Shown one piece after another: positions 56,939 through 64,000 of a stretch of 64,000 nt of DNA. Both the position numbers and the translations under genes were made by a program. The DNA comes from Planctomycetota bacterium (lineage in GTDB: Bacteria; Planctomycetota; MHYJ01; JACPTZ01). The stretch covers positions 1 through 64,000 of the forward strand of contig JACPTZ010000168.1 in NCBI GenBank assembly GCA_016192525.1. Reading direction: 5' to 3'. Numbering within the stretch: position 1 is the stretch's first letter; the number at the start of each line of letters is the position of its first letter. The notes beneath the pieces were generated by a model. It was not told the DNA's origin and did not search any database. It saw nothing but the letters and a program-made list of their open reading frames with translations.

Positions 56939-59197
56939 CTACGACTCTCTCACCTCCACGAACACGTTGTAATCCGGCTCGCGGGAGATCGGGTCGCACC
57001 GGCGCGGGACCAGCACGTTCGCCTCCGGCCAGTGCGCCTGAAGCGTGCGACGCCGCACCGGAGCGAACCGCACCCGCGCGGCGTATTCGCCGGTCTCGGA
57101 GACGAGCCGGACGCGGTCCCCCTCGCCCACGCCGATCTCCCCGGCGTCCGCCGCGTTCATCAGCACGGCGTCCCGCGCGGCCCCGGTGAGCGGGTCGCGC
57201 TCCTTCTGGATCATCGAGTTGAACTGTTTCCCGCGCCGGGTCGTGAGATGGAACTTCCCGGGCGGGATCGTCACCTGCGGGATGTCCTGCGGCCGGAGCC
57301 GGAGCCGGCCGCCCGGCATCTTCGCGAAGTCCGCCCCCTCGAACAGCCGCTCCCCCCCCCACTGCACGAAGTCCCCCTCCTTCGTGAGCCCGGCGATTCC
57401 CCGGTAGATCGGCACCATCCGCTCGATCTCCTCACGGATCTGCTGCGGATGCCACCACGGCAGCGCCTTCGCGTGCTTCGGATCGACGCGGCGGGCCAGC
57501 AGCACCGGAATCTCCCACTCCGGCCTCGCCTCCGGGATCCGCGGACCCGGGATCTCCGGGCTGAACCTGATCCGGCGCTCGGTCGAGGTCGAGGTGCATC
57601 CGCCCGGCATCTCGTACCGCGTCATCGAGGGGAGCAGGACCACGAGGTCGCCGTCGAGCAGCATCGACGTATTCACCACGATGTCCTGGTGCACGCGGAC
57701 CCCGATCCGGTTCAGGGCCTCGATGACGAACGGCCGGTCCGGCATCGTTTCGAGCAGGTTTCCGCCGAGCGAGTAGAGGAAGTCGATCTTTCCCCCGTGC
57801 GCCGCCTCCATCATCTCCGGCGTGGCCAGCCCCGGCGTACCGGGGACCGGCGCCCCCCACGTCTCCCCGATGCTCCGCGCGTTCTCCTCGTTCACCGCCA
57901 GGCCGCCCGGGAACCGGTCCGGGATGAGTCCCACCTCGGCCCCGCCCTGCACGCCGCTGTGACCGCGGATCGCCATCACCCCGCACTTCTCGCGACCCAC
58001 CATCCCCCGCACCGCCGCCAGCGTGGCGATCGACCGCACATTCTCCACCCCGAACACCTGCTGCGTGAGCCCCATCGAATAGACGAAGACCGCCGTCCGC
58101 GCCTCCTTGTAGATCGCCGCGAACTTTTCCATCTCCGCCCGCGGCAGTCCGCCGGCCTCCTCGAGTTCCTCCCACGTCCACGCGTCGCACTTGCGTTCGA
58201 GTTCCTCGAGCCCGCCCGCGTGCTGCGCCAGGAAGGGCCGGTCGAATCCCCCGTTCGACTTCAGCGCCTTCAGGATGCCGTTCATGAAGGCGATGTCGCC
58301 GCCGATCCGCACCGGGTAGAAGTCGTCCATGAGGCGCGTTCCGAAGAGGGCGCTCGACGGCACCGAGGGCACCCAGTAGCGCTCCAGACCCGGCTCGCGG
58401 TACGGATTCACGACGGCGATCCGGGTCCCTTCGGCCTTCGCGTAGTGCATGTACTTGGTGGAGACCGGCTGGTTGTTGGCCAGGTTGGTCCCCCAGAGGA
58501 CGAGGAGGTCGGTCCCGATCATGTCCCGGAGCGAGCAGTTGGGGGCGCCGACGCCGAAGACGTCGGCCAGGCCGTAGGTCGACGGGGCGTGGCAGAGCCG
58601 GGCGCAGTAGTCGATGTGCGGACTGCCGAGGATGCGGGCCGCCTTCTGGAAGGCGTAGTATCCCTCGTTGGTGACCCCGCGCGAGGTGGCGAACCAGCCC
58701 ATCCGCAGGGGGTCGATCCGGCGCATCCGGTCGGCGAGGAGATCGAGCGCGGAGTCCCACGGGACGCGGGTGAAGCCGGGCTCCCCCCGCCGGCGCACGA
58801 AGGGGGACGGGAGACGTCCGAGGGCCTGCAGTTCTTCATTGCGCCTCGAGCGGAGGGCGCCGACATCCGCGAGGGCGGAGGGCGCGAAGGCCGGCATCGT
58901 ATTCAGGCGGAGGAGCCGGAGCCGGGTGGTGCAGAGGTGGGTCCCCTCGATGACGTGGTCCCGGAGGCCGTACGGGCCGAGCGAGCAGCCGTCGCACACG
59001 CCGTGGTTGAGGATGCGCCAGGCGTAGTCCAGCGCGTCGCGATTCTCCCAGGCGATCTCGATCATCTCCTGGAAATGGCGGGGCTTGTCGGGGACGGCGA
59101 CGCCGAAGGGGACGAGTTCGCGGATCGATTCCCAGAGGGAGCGCGGGAGCGGTTCGGGAGGAGGGCCGATGCGGGGGGGCATGGGAAACCGACTCAC
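56939..59197 (-). CDS. FdhF/YdeP-type molybdopterin oxidoreductase
   Basis: 752 residues, matching the length of YdeP. N-terminal Cys (GVCDGCSLGPYGLRD, then HLC) could bind a cluster. Then come the bis-MGD-binding segments (SRGVTNEGYYAFQKAARILG), YCARLCHAPSTYGL, LWGTNLANNQP, AIRGHSGVQGG and the C-terminal MGD domain (RVRLVSETGEYAARVRF). The fold is that of formate dehydrogenase H, but the substrate of this subgroup is not established; YdeP is linked to acid resistance in E. coli. It is coupled to the DJ-1 gene (4-bp overlap) and followed by fdhD, so cofactor sulfuration is provided in the same operon. Confidence 0.88.
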   Translation of the reverse strand: MSRFPMPPRIGPPPEPLPRSLWESIRELVPFGVAVPDKPRHFQEMIEIAWENRDALDYAWRILNHGVCDGCSLGPYGLRDHVIEGTHLCTTRLRLLRLNTMPAFAPSALADVGALRSRRNEELQALGRLPSPFVRRRGEPGFTRVPWDSALDLLADRMRRIDPLRMGWFATSRGVTNEGYYAFQKAARILGSPHIDYCARLCHAPSTYGLADVFGVGAPNCSLRDMIGTDLLVLWGTNLANNQPVSTKYMHYAKAEGTRIAVVNPYREPGLERYWVPSVPSSALFGTRLMDDFYPVRIGGDIAFMNGILKALKSNGGFDRPFLAQHAGGLEELERKCDAWTWEELEEAGGLPRAEMEKFAAIYKEARTAVFVYSMGLTQQVFGVENVRSIATLAAVRGMVGREKCGVMAIRGHSGVQGGAEVGLIPDRFPGGLAVNEENARSIGETWGAPVPGTPGLATPEMMEAAHGGKIDFLYSLGGNLLETMPDRPFVIEALNRIGVRVHQDIVVNTSMLLDGDLVVLLPSMTRYEMPGGCTSTSTERRIRFSPEIPGPRIPEARPEWEIPVLLARRVDPKHAKALPWWHPQQIREEIERMVPIYRGIAGLTKEGDFVQWGGERLFEGADFAKMPGGRLRLRPQDIPQVTIPPGKFHLTTRRGKQFNSMIQKERDPLTGAARDAVLMNAADAGEIGVGEGDRVRLVSETGEYAARVRFAPVRRRTLQAHWPEANVLVPRRCDPISREPDYNVFVEVRES

Positions 59198-59715
59198 CCC
59201 CCCCCGTTCAAAAGCTTCAGCAGCTCCTTCACAAACGCCGGCAGATCGTCCGGCTTCCGCGCGGTGATCAGGTTCTTGTCGACCACCACCTCGCGGTCGA
59301 TGTAGCGGGCGCCCGCGTTGACCACGTCGTCCTTCACCGCGAAGAAGCAGGTGCAGGTTCGACCGCGGAGGATCCCGGCGGAGGCGCAGACCCAGAGGCC
59401 GTGACAGATCGAGGCCACCGGCTTCCCGGCCCTGAAGAGGTCGGCGACGAACCGGTTCACCTCGTCGTATCGACGGAGGATGTCCGGGGCGTAGCCGCCC
59501 GGGATGACGACGGCGTCGTACTCCTTCGCCTTCGCCTCATGGATGTCGGCCTCGGCGGTCACGGGATAGCCGAGTTTGCTCCTGTACTCCGGCTTTCCGG
59601 TGCCGACGAACACCGTCCGGATCCCCGCCTCCCGAAGCCGGTAGGCGGGATACCAGACCTCCATCTCCTGGTACAGGTCCTCCACCAGGATCGCGACGGT
59701 CTTTCCGTTCTTCAT
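59194..59715 (-). CDS. DJ-1/PfpI-family protein
   Basis: 173 residues of the DJ-1/PfpI glutamine-amidotransferase-like fold. The nucleophile Cys sits in ASICHGLWVCASAG, and Glu in DLYQEMEVWYPAYRL. PGGYAPDILRRYDEV and the closing region DLPAFVKELLKLL match the YhbO/PfpI subgroup, which protects against stress and has been debated as protease, chaperone or deglycase. It is the first gene of the operon leading to the molybdoenzyme and FdhD, with a strong promoter. The last codons are a C-run encoding GGG. Confidence 0.9.
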   Translation of the reverse strand: MKNGKTVAILVEDLYQEMEVWYPAYRLREAGIRTVFVGTGKPEYRSKLGYPVTAEADIHEAKAKEYDAVVIPGGYAPDILRRYDEVNRFVADLFRAGKPVASICHGLWVCASAGILRGRTCTCFFAVKDDVVNAGARYIDREVVVDKNLITARKPDDLPAFVKELLKLLNGGG

Positions 59716-59750
59716 GGCGACGGCTCCCCATCGGGTGTGCGGAAACCATG

Positions 59751-59780
59751 ATTCTAGGGAGCCACGCCGAAGACTGTCAA
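59751..59780 (-). promoter_or_regulatory. Promoter of the DJ-1/molybdoenzyme/fdhD operon
   Basis: Reading leftward, TTGACA (59775-59780), 18 bp, TAGAAT (59751-59756), 36 bp before the start. On the other side, TGAAACCCGC occurs twice (about 59789-59798 and 59806-59815), which may be an operator for the divergent gene. Confidence 0.65.
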
Positions 59781-59855
59781 CGGGTATCTGAAACCCGCAA
59801 GATTCCTGAAACCCGCGGGGAATCCCGCCGGTACTGTGTGAGAAAGGAGACCGCC

Positions 59856-60404
59856 ATGCTCATGTCCGACGTCTTCGCGATCGTCTTCACGATCCTCGGC
59901 TTCCTGCTGGCTTTCCCCGCCCTGTGGCTCACCCTGAACGCGCTCTTTCCGAACGCGGCGCGGCGATCGGAGGAACAGGTCCGCGAGGCCCCGATCCGGT
60001 CTTTCCTGGTCGGCGCCGTCTCCCTGACCGCGATCGTCTTCCTCGTCGTCCTGCTCGCCGCGACGCAGGCAAACTTCCTCAAGTTCATCGCGCTCCTGAC
60101 GGGCGGGGGCGGGGCGATCCTCGCGCATCTCGGCGTGGCCGGGCTGGTTCGCCACATCGGTTCGCGCATGCCTTCTTCCATCGACGGTGCGAGCCCGTGG
60201 AGGGCGGCCCTTCGGGGCGCGATCGCACTCGAGCTCTCGTATCTGCTCCCCATCGCGGGATGGTTTCTGATCCTGCCGGTTTCGTGGCTGGTGGGACTCG
60301 GGGCGGCGACCACGGCGATCCTGCGTCCGGCGCCGGCGCTGAAGGCCGCACCCGTGTCGGCGCCGGATTCGGCAGCGGCGATGCCGGTGGGGAGCGCGGG
60401 CTAA
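59856..60404 (+). CDS. Polytopic membrane protein, unknown function
   Basis: 182 residues with four to five helices (VFAIVFTILGFLLAFPALWL; SFLVGAVSLTAIVFLVVLLA; FIALLTGGGGAILAHLGVAG; LSYLLPIAGWFLILPVSWLV). The last pattern, LPIAGWFLILP, is seen in membrane proteins near polymer-forming and envelope genes, but no family is assigned. AAAGGAG lies 6 bases before the ATG at 59856. It is divergent from the DJ-1 operon and followed by a hairpin GCTGGGT/ACCCAGC right after its stop. Confidence 0.65.
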   Translation: MLMSDVFAIVFTILGFLLAFPALWLTLNALFPNAARRSEEQVREAPIRSFLVGAVSLTAIVFLVVLLAATQANFLKFIALLTGGGGAILAHLGVAGLVRHIGSRMPSSIDGASPWRAALRGAIALELSYLLPIAGWFLILPVSWLVGLGAATTAILRPAPALKAAPVSAPDSAAAMPVGSAG

Positions 60405-60600
60405 GCTGGGTCGGGAAAGTACCCAGCCACCCGCCCGTCCTGAGCGAGCCCCGCAGCACGTGCGGCGGTGCGAGTCGAAGGGTGGGTGGGCCGCGGCCGC
60501 CGACTCGTCCTTCGACTCGGGCGCGGCGACGGAGCCGCGCCCTCGCTCAGGACGGACGGGTTTGCCCGCGGGTTCAGCCGTGACGGATCACCAGTCCCTC
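60405..60600. repeat. Hairpin plus CGTCCTGAGCGAG inverted repeat
   Basis: GCTGGGT (60405-60411) and ACCCAGC form a hairpin directly behind the membrane-protein stop. CGTCCTGAGCGAG (60436-60448) and CTCGCTCAGGACG (60542-60554) bound a palindromic element with inner GTCGAAGG/CCTTCGAC arms. This is the third sequence variant of such elements in the window. No gene lies here. Confidence 0.6.
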
Positions 60601-60659
60601 CCCGCACGGGAGGGGCACGCCCCCTGACGGCGCCGACGCGGACCGTGGTGTCACCCATC

Positions 60660-62162
60660 ATGCCCCTCTCCCGACGCGATTTTCTCCAGACCGGCGCCTT
60701 CGCGGGGGGCGCCCTCGCCCTCGCGGGCTGCGACGGCGTTTACCGCCAGGCCGCACAGCAGCTGGGCCAGACGATCCCCCGCTCCGTCACCCCCCCCTCC
60801 GGGGTCGGCCTCGACCCGTTCCACCACCTCCTGTCGCGGGCCGGGTTCGGCCCCTGGCCCGGAGACGTGGAGCGCGCCCGTTCGATGGGCGCCGAGGCGT
60901 GGATCGACGAACAGCTCGCGCCGGAATCGATCGACGATCGCGCCTGCGACCTGCGCGCGAACCGCTTCGAGACCGTCTTCTGCCCCGGCGGCGAGGCGTA
61001 CGAGTACCGCCGCCCCGTGGTCCACGAGGAACTCGCCCGGTTCACCCTCCTCCGCGCCCTCTACAGCCGGCGCCAATTGCACGAGGTGATGGTCGAGTTC
61101 TGGTCCGACCACTTCAACATGGACATCGGGAAGGCGGAATGCGCCTGGCTCAAGTCCTCGCACGACCGCGAGGTGCTCCGCGCGCACGCCCTGGGCCGCT
61201 TCCGCGACCTCGTGCGGGGGACCGCGCTCAGCCCGGCGATGCTCGTCTACCTCGACGGCCGGGCGAACAAGCGGGCCCGGAACGAGGACCGGCCGAACGA
61301 GAACTTCGCGCGCGAACTGCTCGAACTCCACACGCTCGGCGTCCACGGGGGATACACGCAGCGGGACGTGATGGAGGCGGCCCGGGCCCTCACGGGATGG
61401 ACCGTCCGCAAGGGGTGGCGGAAGGGGTCGGTGGAGTTCCGCGCGGCCGACCACGACGACGGCCCGAAGGAGGTCCTCGGCGTGACGATCCCGGCCGGTC
61501 ACGGGGAGCGCGACCTCGACCTCCTCCTCGACATCGTCCTGCGGCATCCATCCACCTCCCGCCACCTGGCCGTGAAACTCTGCCGTCGGTTCGTCTCGGA
61601 GCAGCCTCCCGAATCTCTGGTGGAGAGGGTGGCGGAGGCGTATCGCTCGACGAACGGCGAGATCAGGCCCATGGTGCGCGCGATCCTCACCTCGGAGGAG
61701 TTTCGCCGTTCGGCCGCCCTGAAGGTGAAGCGGCCCTTCCGGTATGTCGTCTCGGCGCTCCGGTCGCTGGGGGCGGACACGTTCGCCCACCGCCCGCTCC
61801 TCGAGTACCTGTCGAGGATGGGCCAGCCGCTCTTCTCGTATCCCACGCCCGACGGCTACCCCGACGAGAACGCCCCCTGGCTCGGGGCCTTCTTCTGGAG
61901 ATGGAACTTCGCCGTGGCGCTCGTCACGAACCGGATCGGAAAGACGTCGGTGGATCTCCGGGCGCTGAATGACGCGATCGCCCCGCCCGGCGCGGCGGCC
62001 CACTCCGCGCGCTGGCTGAGGCACCTGCTGGGGCGGGACGGCACGCCGGCCGAGCAGGCCGCGATCGACCGGTTCCTCGGCGGCTCCGGAGGTACGCCGG
62101 CTCAGCGCCAGGCGGAGGCCGTGGGCTTGATCCTCGCGTCCCCGGGGTTTCAGTGGTTTTAG
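60660..62162 (+). CDS. DUF1800 secreted protein
   Basis: 500 residues. Twin-arginine-type export signal SRRDFLQTGAFAGGALALAGC, possibly lipidated at the Cys. Family features: HHLLSRAGFGPWPGDVERA, FWSDHFNMDIGKAE, RPNENFARELLELHTLGV, FSYPTPDGYPDENAPWLG. DUF1800 and DUF1501 proteins are nearly always encoded together, especially in planctomycetes and related phyla; function unproven. ATG 60660 was chosen (a GTG at 60648 is the alternative), and the long upstream open frame lies in repeat. The partner gene follows after a 256-bp repeat region. Confidence 0.88.
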   Translation: MPLSRRDFLQTGAFAGGALALAGCDGVYRQAAQQLGQTIPRSVTPPSGVGLDPFHHLLSRAGFGPWPGDVERARSMGAEAWIDEQLAPESIDDRACDLRANRFETVFCPGGEAYEYRRPVVHEELARFTLLRALYSRRQLHEVMVEFWSDHFNMDIGKAECAWLKSSHDREVLRAHALGRFRDLVRGTALSPAMLVYLDGRANKRARNEDRPNENFARELLELHTLGVHGGYTQRDVMEAARALTGWTVRKGWRKGSVEFRAADHDDGPKEVLGVTIPAGHGERDLDLLLDIVLRHPSTSRHLAVKLCRRFVSEQPPESLVERVAEAYRSTNGEIRPMVRAILTSEEFRRSAALKVKRPFRYVVSALRSLGADTFAHRPLLEYLSRMGQPLFSYPTPDGYPDENAPWLGAFFWRWNFAVALVTNRIGKTSVDLRALNDAIAPPGAAAHSARWLRHLLGRDGTPAEQAAIDRFLGGSGGTPAQRQAEAVGLILASPGFQWF

Positions 62163-62183
62163 GAGCGCCTATGAGAATGAACT

Positions 62184-62335
62184 TGTCATCCTGAGCCCTG
62201 CCCGCCTCCGTGCGGCGGGCAGGGCGAAGGATCACCAGTACTGGAGCGTACCTGGCGTGTAAGCTGGCGATCCTTCGCGTCGGGCTGCGCCCCGCAGCAC
62301 GTGCTGCGGGGCTGCGCCCGACGCTCAGGATGACA
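62184..62335. repeat. Palindromic repeat element (TCATCCTGAG family)
   Basis: TGTCATCCTGAG (62184-62195) and CTCAGGATGACA (62324-62335), with CCCTGCCCGCC/GGCGGGCAGGG and GGGCTGCGCCCCGCAGCAC-type inner palindromes. It begins about 20 bp after the DUF1800 stop and separates the pair DUF1800/DUF1501. Confidence 0.65.
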
Positions 62336-62418
62336 ATGCGGTGACGTCGTACCCTTGGTTTATCCGACGGGTATTGGTTTCTGCGGGTAGAGGCGTACAA
62401 CGGAGACGCGAGAAAGCC

Positions 62419-63627
62419 ATGACCGACTCCTGCCCCTCCCGTCGCGCCCTCCTCCGCTCGCTCTTCTTCGGCCTCCAGCCGGTGAAGCCGGGTCGAACGC
62501 TGGTCTGCGTCTTCCTTCGCGGCGGGGCGGACGGTCTGAACATGATCGTCCCGCACGGCGACGATCGCTACTACACCCTGCGCCCCACCCTGGGCGTCCC
62601 GCGGCCGGACGACCGCACGGCCGACGACGGACGCGCGATCGACCTCGACCGCTTCTACGGCCTGCATCCCGCGCTCGCGCCCCTCCGTCCGATCTACTCC
62701 GCCGGGCGGCTTGCCATCGTTCACGCCGCCGGAAGCGACGACCAGACCCGGTCCCACTTCGAGGCGCAGGACCAGATGGAGCACGGGGTGCGGATGAACC
62801 AGATCGCCTCGGGCGGGTGGCTCGGGCGGCACCTGCGAGCCCGGAATGCCGCGGAGGAACGCGCGATGCCGCCGGTGGCGCTCGGAACGTCGATCCCGGA
62901 GTCGCTCCGCGGGGCGCCGGCGGCCGCGACCCTCACCTCCCTCGACGACTTCTCGATCAACACGGCCACCGGAGACCTCCGGGGGCTTGCCGAGGCGCTG
63001 GAGGCGCTCTACTCCGCCGACTCCACCGCGGCCGCCGCCTGCGGCCGGGAGACGCTCGAAGTGATGCGCCGCGTGGAGCGCCTGAAGCACGGGGCCGACG
63101 CCCCGGCGCACAGCGCCTCGTATCCGGATCACGAATTCGCCCGCGGGCTCCGCCTCGTGGCCCGGCTCATCCAGGCGGGGGTGGGGCCGGAGGCGGCCTG
63201 TCTCGACCTCGGCGGCTGGGACACCCACTTCACGCAGGGGGCGGTGAGCGGGCTTCTGCCGGGGTTGATGCGCACCCTCGCCGAAAGCCTCGCGGCGTTC
63301 GACGCCGATCTCGGGGACTCCGGCGAGCGGGTGGTCACCGTCGTGATGACGGAGTTCGGCCGCCGGGCGTACGAGAACGTCTCGTTCGGCACCGATCACG
63401 GCCGGGCGGGGGTGATGTTCCTGATGGGAGGGTCGGTGGCCGGCGGGAAGGTGTACGGCGCCTGGCCGGGGCTGGGCGAAGACCGGATGGACGGTCCGGG
63501 CGATCTGGCCGTCACGACCGACTACCGGGACGTGCTGGCCGAGGTTGTCGCCCGGGGGTTCGGACAGTCCCGCCTGGGCGACGTGTTCCCCGGGCACACG
63601 CCGTCGTTCCGCGGGGTGATGCGATGA
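62419..63627 (+). CDS. DUF1501 secreted protein
   Basis: 402 residues of the DUF1501 (alkaline-phosphatase-like) family: FLRGGADGLNMIVPHGDDRYY, FYGLHPALAPLRPIY, DQMEHGVR, LDLGGWDTHFTQ, VVMTEFGRRAYENVSFGTDHG. The N-terminus has SRRALLRSLF, a twin-arginine-like start, but only a weak hydrophobic stretch, so export may depend on its DUF1800 partner. ATG 62419; the extra 26 residues of the open frame are repeat-derived. The 3' end overlaps the convergent hemA frame by about 116 bp. Confidence 0.9.
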   Translation: MTDSCPSRRALLRSLFFGLQPVKPGRTLVCVFLRGGADGLNMIVPHGDDRYYTLRPTLGVPRPDDRTADDGRAIDLDRFYGLHPALAPLRPIYSAGRLAIVHAAGSDDQTRSHFEAQDQMEHGVRMNQIASGGWLGRHLRARNAAEERAMPPVALGTSIPESLRGAPAAATLTSLDDFSINTATGDLRGLAEALEALYSADSTAAAACGRETLEVMRRVERLKHGADAPAHSASYPDHEFARGLRLVARLIQAGVGPEAACLDLGGWDTHFTQGAVSGLLPGLMRTLAESLAAFDADLGDSGERVVTVVMTEFGRRAYENVSFGTDHGRAGVMFLMGGSVAGGKVYGAWPGLGEDRMDGPGDLAVTTDYRDVLAEVVARGFGQSRLGDVFPGHTPSFRGVMR

Positions 63628-64000
63628 GACGGACGGCGGTCTCTCCCGTGAGTTCCCCGTCGATGATCCTCCACGCCTCCGCCGCCGCCGTGTGACGCCG
63701 CCGGCGGTTCTCCTCGATGATGCCGGTCATGTGCTCGATGTCGAAGAGCCGGACGCCGGGGAGGAGTCCGATCTCCGGATCGAGGATGCGCGGGACGGCC
63801 GCGTCGATCAGCACACAGGTGGCGCGGGCGTCCCCGCCCGCGCCGCGCCGGGCCTGCTCGAAGGCCTGGCGTGTCACGAGAAACTCCGGCGCATGGGCCG
63901 CGCCCAGGACGAGGTCGGCCTTGGAGAGGAGTCCGGGGAGCGTCTCGAGCCCGGCCGCCTCGGCGCCGAGTTCGCCGCCCGCCTCCATCGCCCGGTCGAG
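63512..64000 (-). CDS. hemA: Glutamyl-tRNA reductase (partial, C-terminal part)
   Basis: The gene runs off the right edge; 162 residues are visible. The NADPH-binding part is recognisable (ELGAEAAGLETLPGLLSKAD; VLIDAAVPRILDPEIG; GVRLFDIEHMTGIIEENRRRR). This is the first step of tetrapyrrole synthesis from glutamyl-tRNA. Normal enzymes continue about 100 residues into a helical dimerisation domain. Here the frame instead turns Arg/Gly/Pro-rich after RIIDGEL and ends antisense to the DUF1501 gene. The C-terminal domain is therefore missing or frameshifted near 63650. Confidence 0.75.
   Translation of the reverse strand, partial: LDRAMEAGGELGAEAAGLETLPGLLSKADLVLGAAHAPEFLVTRQAFEQARRGAGGDARATCVLIDAAVPRILDPEIGLLPGVRLFDIEHMTGIIEENRRRRHTAAAEAWRIIDGELTGETAVRLIASPRGTTACARGTRRPGGTVRTPGRQPRPARPGSRS

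Noticed and set aside
60468-60659. Coding extension upstream of DUF1800
   Set aside because: The open frame lies in an inverted repeat; the twin-arginine signal begins at 60660.
1-64000. tRNA, rRNA, CRISPR array, prophage, transposase or origin
   Set aside because: I looked for cloverleaf-like, regularly spaced direct-repeat and transposase/integrase signatures and saw none. A tRNAscan or CRISPR-finder run would be decisive.

Overview
The window is GC-rich bacterial chromosome, densely coded on both strands. No rRNA, tRNA, CRISPR array, prophage or intact insertion sequence was seen. Several features together suggest a planctomycete or a close relative, probably from a metagenome-assembled genome: an adjacent DUF1800/DUF1501 pair, a CehA/McbA-type metallohydrolase lipoprotein, a redoxin-cytochrome-copper monooxygenase fusion, a 2120-residue Ser/Thr kinase carrying FG-GAP repeats, a GldA/F/G plus DUF4340 operon, and a chlamydial-Pmp-like surface protein. 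This is inference from gene content, because no marker gene settles the phylum.

Layout. 276-3523 (-): RNase E/G and its usual TIGR03936 partner. 3752-9851 (-): type IV pilus assembly operon pilM-N-O-(P-like)-Q with a clear promoter. 9959-14325: sugar-nucleotide transferase, clpS, miaB, ribD. 14746-20795: glycosyltransferase, a second PilP-like protein paired with a glycine-zipper protein, PAP2 phosphatase and a TPR protein. 21020-27443 (-): ABC-2/Gld-type export operon ending in a DUF4340-cyclophilin fusion; its permease is broken at the 3' end. 27544-31345 (-): paralogous membrane-protein pair and the redoxin-cytochrome-monooxygenase fusion. 31491-36009 (-): HEAT-like protein and Pmp-like beta-helix protein with a G14 homopolymer between promoter/start and signal peptide. 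36119-36761 (-): nucleotidyltransferase two-gene module. 36986-39941 (+): polar amino-acid ABC transporter. 40366-50346 (+): giant kinase, PHP lipoprotein, small basic protein, porin. 50496-56005 (+): type III polyketide synthase locus with flavoprotein, ferredoxin, beta-oxidation-type enzymes and methyltransferase. 56014-59715 (-): FdhD, FdhF/YdeP-type molybdoenzyme, DJ-1/PfpI. 59856-63627 (+): membrane protein, DUF1800, DUF1501. 63512-64000 (-): partial glutamyl-tRNA reductase.

Two threads run across the window. Many genes have a good sigma70-like promoter (TTGNCN, 16-18 bp, TANAAT/TATACT), so transcription units can be drawn with some confidence. The gene-free stretches are mostly filled with imperfect palindromic repeats (TGTCATCCTGAG...CTCAGGATGACA and relatives), most of them close behind a stop codon; one has TTA target duplications like a MITE. 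The strongest candidates for new biology are the apparent phase-variation tract in the Pmp-like gene, the kinase with MshEN-like motifs and a large insertion between HRD and DFG, the DUF4340-cyclophilin fusion, and the second PilP-like/glycine-zipper pair.
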